A stretch of DNA of 64,000 nt from Paguma larvata (GCA_030068075.1 CM057826.1:59245312-59309311); one strand, 5' to 3'; shown: positions 32,816 through 44,178, numbered from the stretch's first letter. Program-made: numbers and translations. The notes: generated by a model from the letters alone, not told the origin.

Positions 32816-33004
32816 GTGATGCCGGCAGCCAGGGTCTTATTGTCTTTTGGGTGTTTCTGGGTGCCTGGAGCCAGCTTCTGGAGCCGGGGAGTTGTTCGGT
32901 GCAGGAGGACGGTTTACAACTCTTCTCTACTTTCGGTTTTCCAGGGAGATGTAGGAAAGCTTCTCTAGGTATGAGGGAAAAAGGGTTGGGGGTGCCTAGG
33001 AACA

Positions 33005-33120
33005 AGTCCTTCCTTCTATTTCTAGCTGTGTGACCTTGGGGATGTCCCTTCCCCACTCTGGGCTTTGATTTCCACAACCTTGACAGCGGACTGGTTAGAT
33101 ACATTCTGATACCCCCATCC
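33005..33120 (+). mobile_element. MIR SINE
   Basis: 'tctagctgtgtgaccttggg' then 'tttgatttccacaaccttga' is the MIR core. Confidence 0.8.
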
Positions 33121-33179
33121 AGTAGAACGAAGTCAGGAAATTCTCTGTGTGTGTTGGATAGAAAAATCTTCAAGCTAAA

Positions 33180-33440
33180 TGGTAGGGTAAAAAGAACAAA
33201 GTGTAGGAGAGAATGGCATACATGTTTTCTTGTATAAGGAAAGGGAGCCTTAAGAATATGTTCTTGTATTTACAGAAAGAAAGTCTGGAAAGATACACCA
33301 GACACTACGACAAATGCTTCTTTAAGGGAAGGGTGTTCAGCAATGGAGATGGAACGAGACTTCTCATGTACTTAAAAAACAAGTAACGCTTTTAAAATAG
33401 CGACAACGAGAACACTTCCTTTGAAAAGTTCTAGTTAGGA
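33180..33440 (+). mobile_element. Old LINE-1 3' end (L1ME-like)
   Basis: 'gagaatggcatacatgtttt' and 'gaaagtctggaaagatacac' match the L1ME 3' UTR. Confidence 0.55.
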
Positions 33441-33467
33441 TTAAATTAGAAAATATATCTCGAACAG

Positions 33468-33592
33468 GGGCACCTGGGTGGCTCAGTCAGTTACGCAGCT
33501 GACTCCTGAGCTTGGCTCAGGTCTTGATCTCGGGGTTGTGAGTTCAAGTCCTGGACTGGGTACGAAGCCTACTTAAAAAAAAGAAAGAAAGA
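33468..33592 (+). mobile_element. Can-SINE, old short subfamily
   Basis: Head ggggcacctgggtggctcag, body to 'gactgggtacgaagcctac', then directly an A/GAAA tail without a (TC)n region. This is the older carnivore-wide form. Confidence 0.9.
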
Positions 33593-33689
33593 AAGAAAGA
33601 AAAAAGAAAACGTATGTAAAACGCAAAGCGTACAGTGGGCGCTCCAAAGTGGTTGCTGGTCGCCTTTTTACCCCGAACCTTTGGGAAAC

Positions 33690-34262
33690 GGGATATTCTT
33701 CCTCAGTGAGTGAATGGATAAAGGGACTGTGGTACACGCAGACAGCGAAATATTATTCAGCACGAAAAAGAAATGAGTTCTAAACCTGCGAAGAGACATA
33801 GAGGAAACTTAAATACATATTCCCAAGTCAACGAAACCAGTCTGAGAAGTCCACGCACTGTAAGATTCCAACTACGTGACATTCTGGAAAAGGCAGAACT
33901 ACAGAGACGGTAAAAGGATCCCCGGTTGCCAGGAGCGGGCCCAGGGGAGGAGAAGTGACGAGGCAGAGGGCCGAGGGTTTTAAGGGCCGTGAAAATATTC
34001 TGTAGAACATTCTAATGATGGGTACATGTCATTGTACATTTGTTGAAGCTCACAGAGCGCACAATACCGAGAAAGAACGCCGAGGTAAACTATGGACTTG
34101 AGATGCTAATGGCGTGCCAACGCAGGCTCATTCCCGGTAGAAATGCACCTTCTGGTGAATGACATTAGTAACGGGGGAGGCTCTGCGTCTACGGGAAGTC
34201 TCCGTATTTGCCTCTCAGTTTTATTGTAAACCTAAAACTGCTCTTAAGAAATAAAGTCTTTA
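33690..34262 (+). mobile_element. LINE-1 (L1MA-like) 3' end
   Basis: 'tattattcagcacgaaaaag', 'gacattctggaaaaggcaga', 'gttgccaggagcgggcccag', 'gggtacatgtcattgtacat' and 'ctaaaactgctcttaagaaa' give the 3' end in order. Confidence 0.88.
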
Positions 34263-34299
34263 AAAGAAAAGATCCGAAAGGAAAGAAGGTTCCATTTAT

Positions 34300-34500
34300 G
34301 GGATGGGAACAAACACTCACTGGGCTATACCGGGCATTCTTACGTAGTCTCTCTTGTCATCCTCCTGTCGACCCTGGGAGGAAGGGTGATTTTACAGAAG
34401 AAAATAACTAAGCCTCAGAGAGTTGAGCTTATGGGTCCAAGAACACACAGCTAGAGGTCGACACTCAGACTCTGACCTCTTGTCTGTCTAATTGCAAGTA
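34300..34500 (-). mobile_element. MIR SINE
   Basis: 'acactcactgggctataccg', 'aactaagcctcagagagttg' and 'aagaacacacagctagaggt' in reverse MIR order. Confidence 0.82.
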
Positions 34501-34734
34501 TCCTTGTGTTCCCCTATACTACGATGCCCGGCAGAACCTAGGAGGTTCTGTCGGGTTGACTATATGAAGCAGAGGGTAGGTGGAGGGATGGGTGGGGGGT
34601 GGGGTCAAGGAGAACAGTCGTAGCAGCATGAGAGTGATCCCTGGGCCCCTTCCAAAAACCCTTTAAACCTGACAGTGATCTCAGTAGACAGGCAGAGGCC
34701 ATAGTTTCATGGTCCCCCTTCCCCTCTTTTATTC
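34501..34734. other. Unique sequence, nothing recognised
   Basis: Short G-rich patch near 34580-34604. No gene is seen. Confidence 0.4.
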
Positions 34735-35180
34735 ATTCATTTCTCCATTTAGCCAACCATTAACATTTTAGTGAAAACTAGTCCTTGCCAGGCCTTATAC
34801 TGGGAAGTAGGGACATCAAAATGAATTATCCATGGTATCCGCCTCCAACGAGATCACAGCCCAGCAAGGGAGAAAGACCCACAGACTAATGTAGACAATT
34901 GAATGCCGAGTTTAGGATGTACACAAAGGGGCAGAGGTCTTGGAAAAGGTGTACAAGTTTGCCATGTGTGAGGTGAGGCTCTGATAAGGACCAAGGGAGT
35001 ACAGTGAGTTTGGAGAACAACTAAGGAGTCAGAGTGACTGTGTGTATGTGCGGGGTGGGGGGAGAGACGAGGATGAAGACAGAGAAGTGGTTTGGGAAGG
35101 GGCTGGACCCTGATACATTGCGACAGAGACTGGATGAATCCCACAGGCCACAGAGAGTTCAGCAGGGCAACAGAGGAGCC
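34735..35180 (-). mobile_element. LINE-2 fragment, decayed
   Basis: 'tccttgccaggccttatact' and 'aacgagatcacagcccagca' match reverse L2. The part after about 34900 is uncertain. Confidence 0.45.
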
Positions 35181-35334
35181 AGGCAGATTGGGGCTTTGGA
35201 GCAACCACTTGGGGGGAGGGGGAGAGGGGCGGAGACTGGAGACAGGGGCCCTGGGTCCAACTTGGGCCATCTTCCAGTGCCTTAGGGTCCTCTAGCGTCT
35301 CTCCTCTGCCACTGCCCCCTGTTTCATTAATATT

Positions 35335-35480
35335 TTTATTGAACTACTAATAGATTCACATGCAATTGCAGGAAATAATTCAGAAATCCCTTGCAGATTT
35401 GCCCACTGTCTCCCAACGGTAACATTTTGCAATATGATTCCTCCGCCACATTTGACACGGAAGGTGAATATTGCGACAGG
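35335..35480 (-). mobile_element. Old LINE-1 3' UTR piece
   Basis: 'gattcacatgcaattgcagg' and 'caacggtaacattttgcaat' are known from mammalian L1 3' ends. Confidence 0.6.
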
Positions 35481-35775
35481 GGCACCAGTATGTTGAGGGA
35501 CAGATGCCCCCAGAGCTCTGGTGACTGTGTGCCTTCTTTCCCACCACCTCCCCTCCTTCCGCGAACCAAGATTATTTTGTAGATACGTCGTGGGTCCAGC
35601 TTGGGTAGCCTTGCAGCAAAACTCATAAGCTCATCTTTACAAACCTCTTACGGATCCCTTTATTTTTTTATCTCCTGGAGGGAGACCAGGCCACCTCCTT
35701 GGACATCACCGCGGACATGGCCACACCCAACACACGGTGTGTGGAGCTGAGATACTCAGCTGACCCACCGGCTCC
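35481..35775. other. Unique sequence, nothing recognised
   Basis: Mixed composition and short frames only. Confidence 0.4.
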
Positions 35776-36385
35776 CCTTACATTATGTGGTGTGGTGCTG
35801 GGAAGTACCTGGAACTACATCTCCCAGCAGCCCTTGCTGGTCACGTGACCAGCTCTCAATGCGACTCAAGCAGAAGGGAGGCACAGCACTTCAGGATGAA
35901 GTGCTAAGTAATGGCTATGCCATCGTTTTTTCCCTTCTCCCAGTCTGCTGTTTGGATCATTCCAGAATGATCTTCAGACCACAAGATGGCAGAGGAACCT
36001 CGAGATGGAATAGCCTGTGTCCCGGAGCAACCGTCGCAGGGAAGCCACCCTGGAGAGCCAGGGGCCAAGAGCGTGCACATGAGACTCTATATGAGTGAGA
36101 AATAAACATGCATAAATACTTGAAATATACAAAAGAACGGTCCAATAACCCACTTCAGGGATCCATCACTCAGCCTCAAAAATTATCAACGTTTTTCTAC
36201 TCTTCTTTCCTTCACCTGCCCCACCCGGCTTGTCAACTGTTTGCTGGAGGTTTTAAAAGTAATTCCCTGGCAAGATGCAGAAAGACAAAACCGAAAACAA
36301 AACAGACTGTGAACACACTTTATTGCGTTAAGCCACCAAGTTGAGGGGTCGTTGGTCCCACTGTTAGCCAGCCCTGACAAAGCAG
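35776..36385 (+). mobile_element. Ancient LTR-like repeat split by an L1 piece
   Basis: 'ggaactacatctcccagcag', 'ccacaagatggcagaggaac' and 'atatgagtgagaaataaac' make the first part to about 36098. 'cgttaagccaccaagttgag' near 36326 looks like its end. Between them (36099-36290) lies an L1-like reverse piece containing 'tccatcactcagcctcaaaa'. Confidence 0.5.
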
Positions 36386-36869
36386 TGGACACTCGGTTCC
36401 TAGCTATTGAATTGAACATAAGTGACCTGTTTTTCTAGGCTGCGCAGTGAGGAGGAATGTGCTTGGGCCGAAAGCAGCAAGGATGCCAAGCCTTCTAGCT
36501 CTCTGAGAAGTAGTTTTCTCTGTTCTTCTGGCTCAGCTGCACCCAGCTGCGCCCAGCCGCACCCACCCACCCTACGGCCCCTACCTCCTACTTCTTCCTC
36601 TTTCCAGGCCCTGGGCTGCTGAAGGGAGAAATAGACCTAAGGTGGAATCGTGAATAGAGGGTTTCTGGGGCCCTGTCTCGGCCACGTGTTGGATGGTGAG
36701 TCTGGGACCGAGAAGGGTCTGGGGCCAGGGGAGCAAAACCTTTTGTGCCTTTCAGCTTGGCCCGTGTTCATGACCCCGAAACGCAGAGGCAGGAGGAAGC
36801 TTTGCAGTCAGACCCTCAGGGTGGGCTCATCGTTCCTGAGCACGGGTCGGGTAGCCCGTGCCCGGCGCT
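36386..36869. other. Unique sequence, nothing recognised
   Basis: Mixed to GC-rich. A short CAGCTGCGCCCAGC-type tandem lies near 36532-36562. Confidence 0.4.
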
Positions 36870-37065
36870 GGGATGCGTGGTGGCCCAGATCCTGGCTTAG
36901 CTACGCCCCAGCTGTGTGACCCCGGGCGGGTTCCTTCACCCGTCTGAGCCTCAGACTCCCCGCATTGCAAACGAGGATGGAAATCTCAGTCTTACCGGGG
37001 AAATTGGCCACGATGTACGGAGAGAGCCTGGCACCCAGTAGGCCCTTGATGACTCATAGACGGCG
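36870..37065 (+). mobile_element. MIR SINE
   Basis: 'cccagctgtgtgaccccggg', 'ccgtctgagcctcagactcc' and 'agcctggcacccagtaggcc' make a nearly full MIR. Confidence 0.9.
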
Positions 37066-37514
37066 ACCGGTTCCTGTGAACAGCCGCTCTGAGCATGGAA
37101 AGCGCGCGTGGGCACCCTTCCAGGGCGCGGATCGGGGCCGGAAGATGCTGAGCCCCATCCTGTTGGGAGCCGTTTTCAGAGGAGGAGAAGTGGAGGGATG
37201 CCCGGAGCCAAAGAGCCTTCTCTGGGAGCGGCCAGGTCTAATTTGGCTGGCCGAAGGAGGCGGGCGGGGGGATCCTGCAATTCAGGGGCGCTTTCCTGGA
37301 AGGGGCCGGAGAGGCAACACAAGGCTTCCTCCCTTGGACACAGCCTCGCAGCTGTCAGGAAAAAACAGCTGCCTGGCTTCCCTTCAAAGAGGGGAGACCT
37401 CGGTCTGTGGGGGTGGGGGGCAGGGCAAGATGTGACAGCAAACAGGAACTCCCAGGCAGATTTTCTCAGGGGCAGGGGCTGGGGGGAGGCGGGGGAGGAT
37501 GGGCCAGTTTCAAA
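37066..37514. other. GC-rich unique sequence
   Basis: The plus frame 37108-37623 runs into a MIR and looks like a composition artefact. G-rich tracts lie near 37410 and 37480. Confidence 0.4.
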
Positions 37515-37705
37515 AGCCAGACCTACTTCCTGGCTGTGTGACCTTGGGCAAGTCCCTTCACCTCTCCCAAGCCCTCGTTGGTGTCATGCTTTAAACGGTG
37601 CGCATCTCACAAGGCCACGATGAGAAGGAATGACGATGCGTCTAAAACGCCTTGCGCGGTGCCTGGCATACCGGACGCTCTCAGGAAGGTCATCGTAAAC
37701 CGCTC
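37515..37705 (+). mobile_element. MIR SINE
   Basis: 'ctggctgtgtgaccttgggc', 'aagtcccttcacctctccca' and 'gcgcggtgcctggcataccg' are diagnostic. Confidence 0.92.
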
Positions 37706-38661
37706 ACCCCTCCGGCTGGAGTGAAACTAAACTCCCTTTCGTCTCCCAAGTAGCTTCGAAATCCCGGAGGCACCCATCGCCTCCTCTCTTGCCCTGCGTT
37801 GACTCCCTGCTCGTTCACTTCCGCAGCCTTAAGCCCCATTTCTGTGACGCGGCTCCGTAGAAGGCATCGGGAGCCACCGTGCCCCCCCCCCCGCTACTGT
37901 CACGCACAGGTTCTTGATCTTTCCCCTGAGCCGCACCCCCCCCCCCAGCCCTTCCCTTCCCTGTGGCGGGAGGTCTCAGCCATTCTCTCTCCCTCAGCCA
38001 CCCCCCCAAGTCCAACTCATCAGTGAGTCCTGACGCCCCTACTTTCAGAATATCTCCTTACTCCCCGCCCCCTCCGCTGCAGCCACCCAAGTCCAGGCCA
38101 CCATCTGGCTTCCGCTCTGCTGCTGGCCGCTCCCTGCTCCCACCTGCCCTCCCTGCAGCCCCCCTACACCGCAGCCTTCCCCTGCTTTTCACCGCTTATT
38201 GTCACATAAATCCTGGACTCACAGGAAGGCCGTAAGGACAGTACGAAGACTTTCCGTACATTCTTCACTTGATTACCTGCGTTAACACACACATTTTTTT
38301 TTTTTTTTTGGTAAAACATTGGAGAGTTAGTTGCAGGCACGATGCCCCCTGACCCCTGAGAATTCCAGTAGGTATTTCCTGGATATAAAGGCGCTCTCTT
38401 ACTTGACCACAGCACGACGATTAAAACCAGTGCTGTTTGCTAATCTCTAGACTTTATTCACATTCTGCTTCATTGTCCCCAAAGAAAAGTCTGGAGTAGG
38501 ACGTCGCATTCCGTTGGTGTGCCCCGTTGGTCTTTTTTAAGTTGGAACAGCTCCTTCGGGAAGAGTTCTGTCTCCTGTCGTGACAGTGGCATGTTGAGAA
38601 GCGCCGTCCAGTGTTTCTGTATATTCTATATGTCCGATATTCCCCCTCGTAGCGAGAGCTT
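37706..38661. other. C-rich, then mixed unique sequence
   Basis: Several C runs (near 37879 and 37936) and pyrimidine-rich DNA to 38180, possibly decayed L2. A T16 run lies at 38294-38309. No gene is seen. Confidence 0.35.
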
Positions 38662-38677
38662 TTAAGAAGCCAGGGCG

Positions 38678-38903
38678 GGGGCGCCTGGGCGGCTCAGTCG
38701 GTTAAGTGGCCGACTTCGGCTCAGGTCATGATCTCACGGTCTGTGAGTTCGAGCCCTGCATCGGGCTCTGTGCTGACGGCTCGGAGCCTGGAGCCTGCTT
38801 CAGATTCTGTATCTCCCTCTCTCTCTGCCCCTCCCCTGCTCATACTCTGTCTCTATGTCTCTCAAAAATAAACACACGTTAAAAAAAATAACAAAAAAAT
38901 GCA
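38678..38903 (+). mobile_element. Can-SINE (SINEC_Fc type), full length
   Basis: A perfect 16-bp TSD, ttaagaagccagggcg, at 38662-38677 and 38904-38919. Young copy. Confidence 0.98.
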
Positions 38904-38919
38904 TTAAGAAGCCAGGGCG

Positions 38920-39439
38920 ATCTCTCCGCGATAGGCTCTCAACCCTGCCGAGGCTGTGCTTCCCGCACGGAGAAAGTGCAGACCGACCAGCGCTCTTCCT
39001 CCACCTGCTCTCCTCCGGCACCGCGACCTCTATCCTCAGACACGCCTCGTTCTAGGTGCCCCCCACCCCCACCGCCTCACTCTCTGCCCCTCGTGATGCT
39101 GCGTTTCTCTTCCTACCACCTGCCATGAGTTTCCGCGCCGCGTCTCCTGCTGCAGAGCGGAGGCCCTCGGAGGGCCGAGAGCCGCCTTGTCTGTTTTCCT
39201 GCATCTGTATAACCCAGCACCACGCAGGGCTCCGGTCCTGGCGCTGCTCTCTAAGGGCTTGTGGAAGGCTCGGAGGCTCTCTGTCTCCTTGCTTCTTGCT
39301 GGCCCCTGGCCCCTGTGCATGCCCCTCTGTCCCACAAAGCCCCTTCCTTACCCCATCCCACGTGCCAGGGTAGGATTCATCTCAAGCCTTGGTGCCTGAC
39401 GGGGGGGTGGAGGGGGTGGGACACCCGGGAGGGATCCCT
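38920..39439. other. Unique sequence, possibly old L2 in part
   Basis: Pyrimidine-rich 39010-39290 could be a decayed plus-strand L2. Nothing firmer can be said. Confidence 0.35.
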
Positions 39440-39640
39440 TTGCGGGACCCAGACACGGGGTCCAGTCCCCCAGTGTCGCTTCCTAGCTGTGAGGCTCCGG
39501 GAAAGTTGCTGAACATCCCCGAACCCCTGCTTTTTCATCTGGAAAGAAGAGTAAGAAGCAAGACTACTTCGCTTGGTGAGACGTTGGATAAAAAGAATCG
39601 AGATATGAGTGTGGACGCACCTGGTAGGTGTTCTCCCTGC
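39440..39640 (+). mobile_element. MIR SINE
   Basis: 'gtcgcttcctagctgtgagg' and 'ctgctttttcatctggaaag' follow MIR order. Confidence 0.72.
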
Positions 39641-39714
39641 CTCTCTCTCATGCGGGCGAAGCAGTAAGGCCCGCTTCATCTTCTGGAGATATCGGGAGGG
39701 GATTGCAGTGGGCG

Positions 39715-40162
39715 CACGATAGTCCCCACAGGAAGTGTCCAAGTCCTGTTCCTCGGAACCCGTGACCGCGACCTTATTTGGAAAACGCACCTTTGCCAGC
39801 GTAAGTGTCTCAGAGGGAATCGTCCTGGGTTATCTGGTGGCCCTTATCCAATGAACAATGTCATATTTATAAGAGACACACAGGGCAGGGGACGGACACC
39901 CAGAGAAGGTCACGTGAAGGTGAAGGCAGAGATCGGCATGATACGGCCACGAGCCACTGAACGCTAAGGCTCGCCGGCCTCTCCGGAAGCGGAGAGAGAG
40001 GCGTGGGATGGACTCTCCCCGAAGCCTCTGGAGAGAGCCCAGCCCTGCCCGCCCTCGGTTTTGGACTGCAGTCTCCAGAACTGTCAGAGAATAAAGGCCT
40101 GTGGTTCGAGGCCACCGCGTTTGCAGGATTCTGTTCCAACAGTTCCAGGAAACTAATACAGG
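39715..40162 (+). mobile_element. MaLR-like LTR (MLT1 type)
   Basis: 'gtgtccaagtcctgttcctc', 'cgaccttatttggaaaacgc', 'aggtcacgtgaaggtgaagg', 'ctccagaactgtcagagaat' and the end 'ccaggaaactaatacag' are the MLT1-type LTR in order. Confidence 0.75.
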
Positions 40163-41168
40163 AATGAACTTTGGCAAAACAACAGATGGAAGTTCCTGGC
40201 CCGCTCGGAGCCCCTTCGAGAGGGACTTTCCGCACGCGAGGTTTCGTTCCCTCTTCACCTAAGGTAGTTCAAAAGGGGAGTGAGATTCTCTGCCTGGGGC
40301 AGAGGCGGCACGGAGGGCTCAGAGCGGGAAGGGGTCGTGCCCCAAGCCTCTTGAGTCAGAGGTCTCCTCACGTCCCCGCCTTGGTAGAGTGGAGGGCCCT
40401 CCCCGGCTCTGCCCTTGAAAGGGCAAATGTGAGGGGGCGGCCTCATTGGCGGGGGGGGGAACAGTAGGCTACCTGGAATCAGGCAAGCGGAGTGGGGGTG
40501 CCGGCTGTTTACACGGGTCGTCCAGGGATGCTGACTGCCAGCGCCCAGGCATCCTGGGGCCTTTAGGGGCCAATTGGATATTACAGTTCCCCTTGGTGGT
40601 AGTGGGGAGGGGGTGGGATGGAGCCATTGGCTTGTGGGAGCAGGCTGCCCCCCAATAGCTCATGGCTTGGACAACACAGGACGCGATTCCGGGGCCCCCT
40701 TCGGGCGACTTTGCCCAGCGCCCCGGTCCGTCTCCACGCCCACGCCATTTCCACTGGATCACCAGCTTCTCCGGAGAACTTGGCACCCTGAGCTCGGATC
40801 TCACATTTAGTGGTATGGCTCCGGTCTCGGCTCCGTCATGTCCACGACAACTCCAGGAAGCAGGTGCAGGCAGCACGGAGCCCAAGACCGCAGGTCCCCA
40901 GTGTGACCCGACCCCGGGCTTAGGCTTACTCTCATCCAGAGACACCCCCGGAGTCTCCGGAGCCCCCAAAGGAAGGCCCAAGCTCCGTGTGCGTGAGTAG
41001 ATCCCAGCAGGGGCGGAGCTTAGATAACCGTTCCTTGCAAGGTTCCTGGCCGGAGCTTTCTGGTGGGGAGAGCCACCTCCCGGTTGTCGCTCTGTGTGAG
41101 CTGCGCCAGAGGGCAGGCTGGGGTGCTCGGGCAGGCTGCTGGCTCTCCCCACCCCGCCCTCACCTCTG
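40163..41168. other. GC-rich unique sequence
   Basis: Includes most of the window's longest open frame (minus, 40469-41347, 292 codons). Its translation is Pro/Ser/Gly-rich with no domain, so it is not called a gene. If 41169-41357 is a last exon, part of this could be its 3' UTR. Confidence 0.4.
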
Positions 41169-41357
41169 TTAGGGCCAGCTCCAGGGCTGCTGCGGGAGTC
41201 TGTGGGGCTCGCACACCCAGCGGGAGGAGAACACCTGCTCGGGGAGCGGCAGGCCCCGGGGAGGCACGTGGTGGAGGTGGCGGAGGTGGTCGTTCCACAC
41301 CCTGTCACAATGGAGGTAGCGGTTTCCTGTTTGGGCACTGGCAACATGACCTACTTC
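41169..41357 (-). CDS. Candidate terminal coding exon, unknown protein
   Basis: On the minus strand, an acceptor-like ttcttatccccag ends at 41358. From 41357 a 62-codon frame runs to TAA at 41169-41171. In codons 12-62, 47 of 51 end in G or C, a marked bias at the third position as in GC-rich mammalian coding exons. The peptide is rich in His, Arg, Trp and Pro (RVWNDHLRHLHHVP, then FSSRWVCEPH). The plus frames over the same bases lack this bias. I do not recognise the protein, and no upstream exon or poly(A) signal was found. A donor-like AG/GTGAGG lies just past the stop. It may be a pseudogene or chance. Confidence 0.35.
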   Translation of the reverse strand, partial: EVGHVASAQTGNRYLHCDRVWNDHLRHLHHVPPRGLPLPEQVFSSRWVCEPHRLPQQPWSWP

Positions 41358-41422
41358 CTGGGGATAAGAATGCCGCCTCAGCTCTGGGATGGAAAACACA
41401 GGTGAAGGATGTGTTCCTCCGC

Positions 41423-41426
<4 letters not shown>

Positions 41427-41458
<32 letters not shown>
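41427..41458 (+). repeat. (AG)16 microsatellite
   Basis: Pure AG repeat of 32 nt, about 70 bases upstream (on the minus strand) of the candidate exon. Confidence 0.98.
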
Positions 41459-41460
<2 letters not shown>

Positions 41461-41464
41461 CTGT

Positions 41465-41760
41465 GCCCTGACCTGCCCCACACGCTGTTCCCTCTGCCCA
41501 AGACACCCTCGCTTGGCCTTTTGGTCTGGAAAAGCCTTCTCTGTGCTTTGTAAGTCAGCGGAGGGACTCCCTCCCTCCAGGGCAGCCTTCCCCCACCTCT
41601 CCGTGGTGAGCTGCCCACGCTGGGGGTAAAGTCATAGCCTTCTGAGCTGGACACTGGGCCTTTTTGGGCTGTCTGAGAAAGGGGCCACGTCTGCCCCTGT
41701 GTATGGGTGCATTCCCTGCTTCCAGCACAGAGGCTGATACACAGGAGGACTGCCTTTATT
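41465..41760 (+). mobile_element. LINE-2 3' end
   Basis: 'cacacgctgttccctctgcc', 'ctccagggcagccttccccc' and 'ccttctgagctggacactgg' are L2 in order, decayed. Confidence 0.65.
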
Positions 41761-41784
41761 GAGTCCTTCATATCAACAGACGCG

Positions 41785-41870
41785 GGATGTAGAGACTATT
41801 ATTAGTCTCATTGCACAAAGATGCAGATTGACTTGTCCAAGGTCCCACAGCTGGTATGTTCACGATACCT
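41785..41870 (-). mobile_element. MIR fragment
   Basis: 'ttgacttgtccaaggtccca' then 'cagctggtatgtt' is the reverse MIR core. Confidence 0.7.
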
Positions 41871-42479
41871 TCTAGACTTCTTTTAAGGACCAGGTAATAT
41901 ATGTGTGCATATAATGTAAATAATCCGATGTACAGTTCATTAGGCTCAAATCTTCCACAGAGGACGCCTGACAAAGGTGTATCTCAAAAGCACCAAAAAG
42001 CCAAGGAGAGAGTGAAGAATTAGCTGACCACAATATACTGAAGAACGAGGACCCAGAGAAGCGAGTCTAGTACCCGGCGCTGCATTTTCCCTAATGGCAT
42101 TTGCTAATCCAGAAGAAACAGTTGTGGTTTTGGTGGCCTCGGGACAAAATGTAAAGCCCACAGTCTGTCAAAAGTGGGGACTTGGATAATTGCTCCTCCG
42201 TGCTTATTTTAAGCTGGGATCTCAAATGGTTACACTGAAAGTTATGACGACCCATAAGGAAATCGACTTTCTCAGGGACTCTCCAGTTCTAGTCACCTGG
42301 GTGAGCCCGGTAACCTCAAGCCTTGAACTCGGGTTAAGGTGGTTCCAAACTGGTAGAGTGCCCAGACTCCTGGCAGAAACAAACAAAAATAGCCTCTCTG
42401 AAGAAAATACCACCGTCTTAGGTGACAAATCATTCTTACAAATAAGTTTTCAAATAAAATATCCAGAACACAGTGCACA
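41871..42479. other. Unique sequence at the GC-to-AT boundary
   Basis: Composition falls from GC-rich to AT-rich here. No gene or repeat is firmly assigned. Confidence 0.4.
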
Positions 42480-44178
42480 GTGAAAAAATTAGAGGCTCAA
42501 GGAAATAATAAACCTGAGTGAAAACCAGCAGAAATTACAGACAACAGAAATACACAAAAACACACACTATAAGATAACAATGTTTACCGTTTAAAGAAAT
42601 ACAAAGGGACAAGAAACTATTTAAAAATTGCAGATTTTTAAAAGAACAAAATAAACTTTGAGGACTGAAAAATGAAGAACTCAAAGTTAGTTCACTGGCA
42701 GATTAGATACAGCTAAAGAGAAAATTAATGGACTGAAAGATTGGAAGAAGGATCCAGAATGCAGCAGGAGAGACGAAAAGACTAAAAATATTGAAGAAAA
42801 GCTGAAAGAGTACAGTGAGAACATCTAACGCATATAAAACCAGGGTGGAGTTCTAGAAGGAAAGAGACATGTAAAGAGATAATAATGGCTGAGAATTTTT
42901 CCGGATCTGTTGAAGGATACCAATTCCAATATTCATGAATCATGAAGTCCAAGTAGGAAACAAAAAAAAAAAAAATCTAGATACACCATAGTGAATCTGA
43001 AGAAAGCCACAAAGTAAGAGAAAAGGGACGGTATCTTGAAAGGAGTGACAGAGGACAGCTGACTTTTCAATAGCATGGTGGAAGACAGTGAAATGATACC
43101 TCTAATGCACTGAAAGAAAATAATCCCAACATAGTATTCCAGTACTCAGAGAAATATCTTTCAAGAATGGATGTGAGGGGCACCTGGGTGGCTCAGTCGG
43201 TTAAGCATCTGACTCTTGATTTAGGCTCAGGTCATGATCTCACAGTTTGTCAGGCTCTGTGCTGGCAGCATGGAGCCTGCCTGGGATTCTTGCTCTCCCT
43301 TTCTCCCTGCCTCTCCCTGGCTCACATGCGTGCATACACTCTCTCTCTCTTTCTCTCAAAAAAATAAATAAACACACTTAAAAAAAGAATCCATGTGAAA
43401 TAAATCCAATTTCTGATGAACAAAAGGTCACCAGTAGACCTGCACTAAGGTATTCTTCGGAAACAAAAGTTCAGAAATGAAACAAGACAAGCAACAAAAG
43501 AAAAAAATAGACGAATCGGACTTCAGAAAAATTAAAAACTGTTGTGTTTTTAAAAACACCATCAAGAAGCAAAAAGATGACCCATAGAATGGGAGAAAAT
43601 GTTTCCAAATCATATATCTTATAAGGAATTTGCAGCGAGGGTATATTTCGAAAACTCATACAATTCAATAATATCCAGTAAAAAAATGGGCAAAGAATCT
43701 GAATTGTCTTTCCTGCAAGGAAGATATACGAGTGGCCATTAAACACATGAAAAGATACTCATCGCCCTTAGTCATCAGGGAAGCAAAAATCAAAACCACT
43801 TAGATAGGCTTCGCACCTACTAGAAGGTCTTCTAGAATAAAGTGAGGTAATAACACGTGTTGGGGAGGATGTGGAGAAATTGGAACCCTCGTACGCGACT
43901 GGTGGAAATGTAAAATGATGCGGTCACTTTGAAAAACATTCCGGTAGCTCCTCAAATGATTAAACACAGTTATCATGTGACCCAACAGTTTTACTCAAAG
44001 GTATATACCCGAGAAATGAAAACATAGGTCCATACAAAAACTTGTACATTCATGTTTACGGTAGCATCATTGATGATAGCATAAAGGAGGAAGCAACCCA
44101 AATACCCAGCAACAGATGAATGGATAAACAAAATGTGGTATATCCATATAATGGAATATTACTTGCCACAAAAAGGGA
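42480..44178 (+). mobile_element. LINE-1 remnants (L1M or HAL1-like), 3' part
   Basis: The first part has 'agcatggtggaagacagtga' and 'ccagtagacctgcactaagg', typical of old L1/HAL1. The second part from about 43490 has 'cccatagaatgggagaaaat', 'gtgttggggaggatgtggag' and 'ccatataatggaatattact'. These are probably two joined L1 pieces. All frames are broken. Confidence 0.82.
43177..43384 (+). mobile_element. Can-SINE, older subfamily, in L1
   Basis: The TSD aagaatggatgtga (43163-43176) and aagaatccatgtga (43385-43398) match at 12 of 14. The body lacks the 'gttcgagccc' block, an internal deletion. Confidence 0.94.

Noticed and set aside
40469..41347. Longest open frame in the window (minus, 292 codons)
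   Set aside because: The translation is low-complexity Pro/Ser/Gly/Arg with no domain, the DNA is GC-rich (few stops by chance), and its first part overlaps a different frame with much better codon bias.
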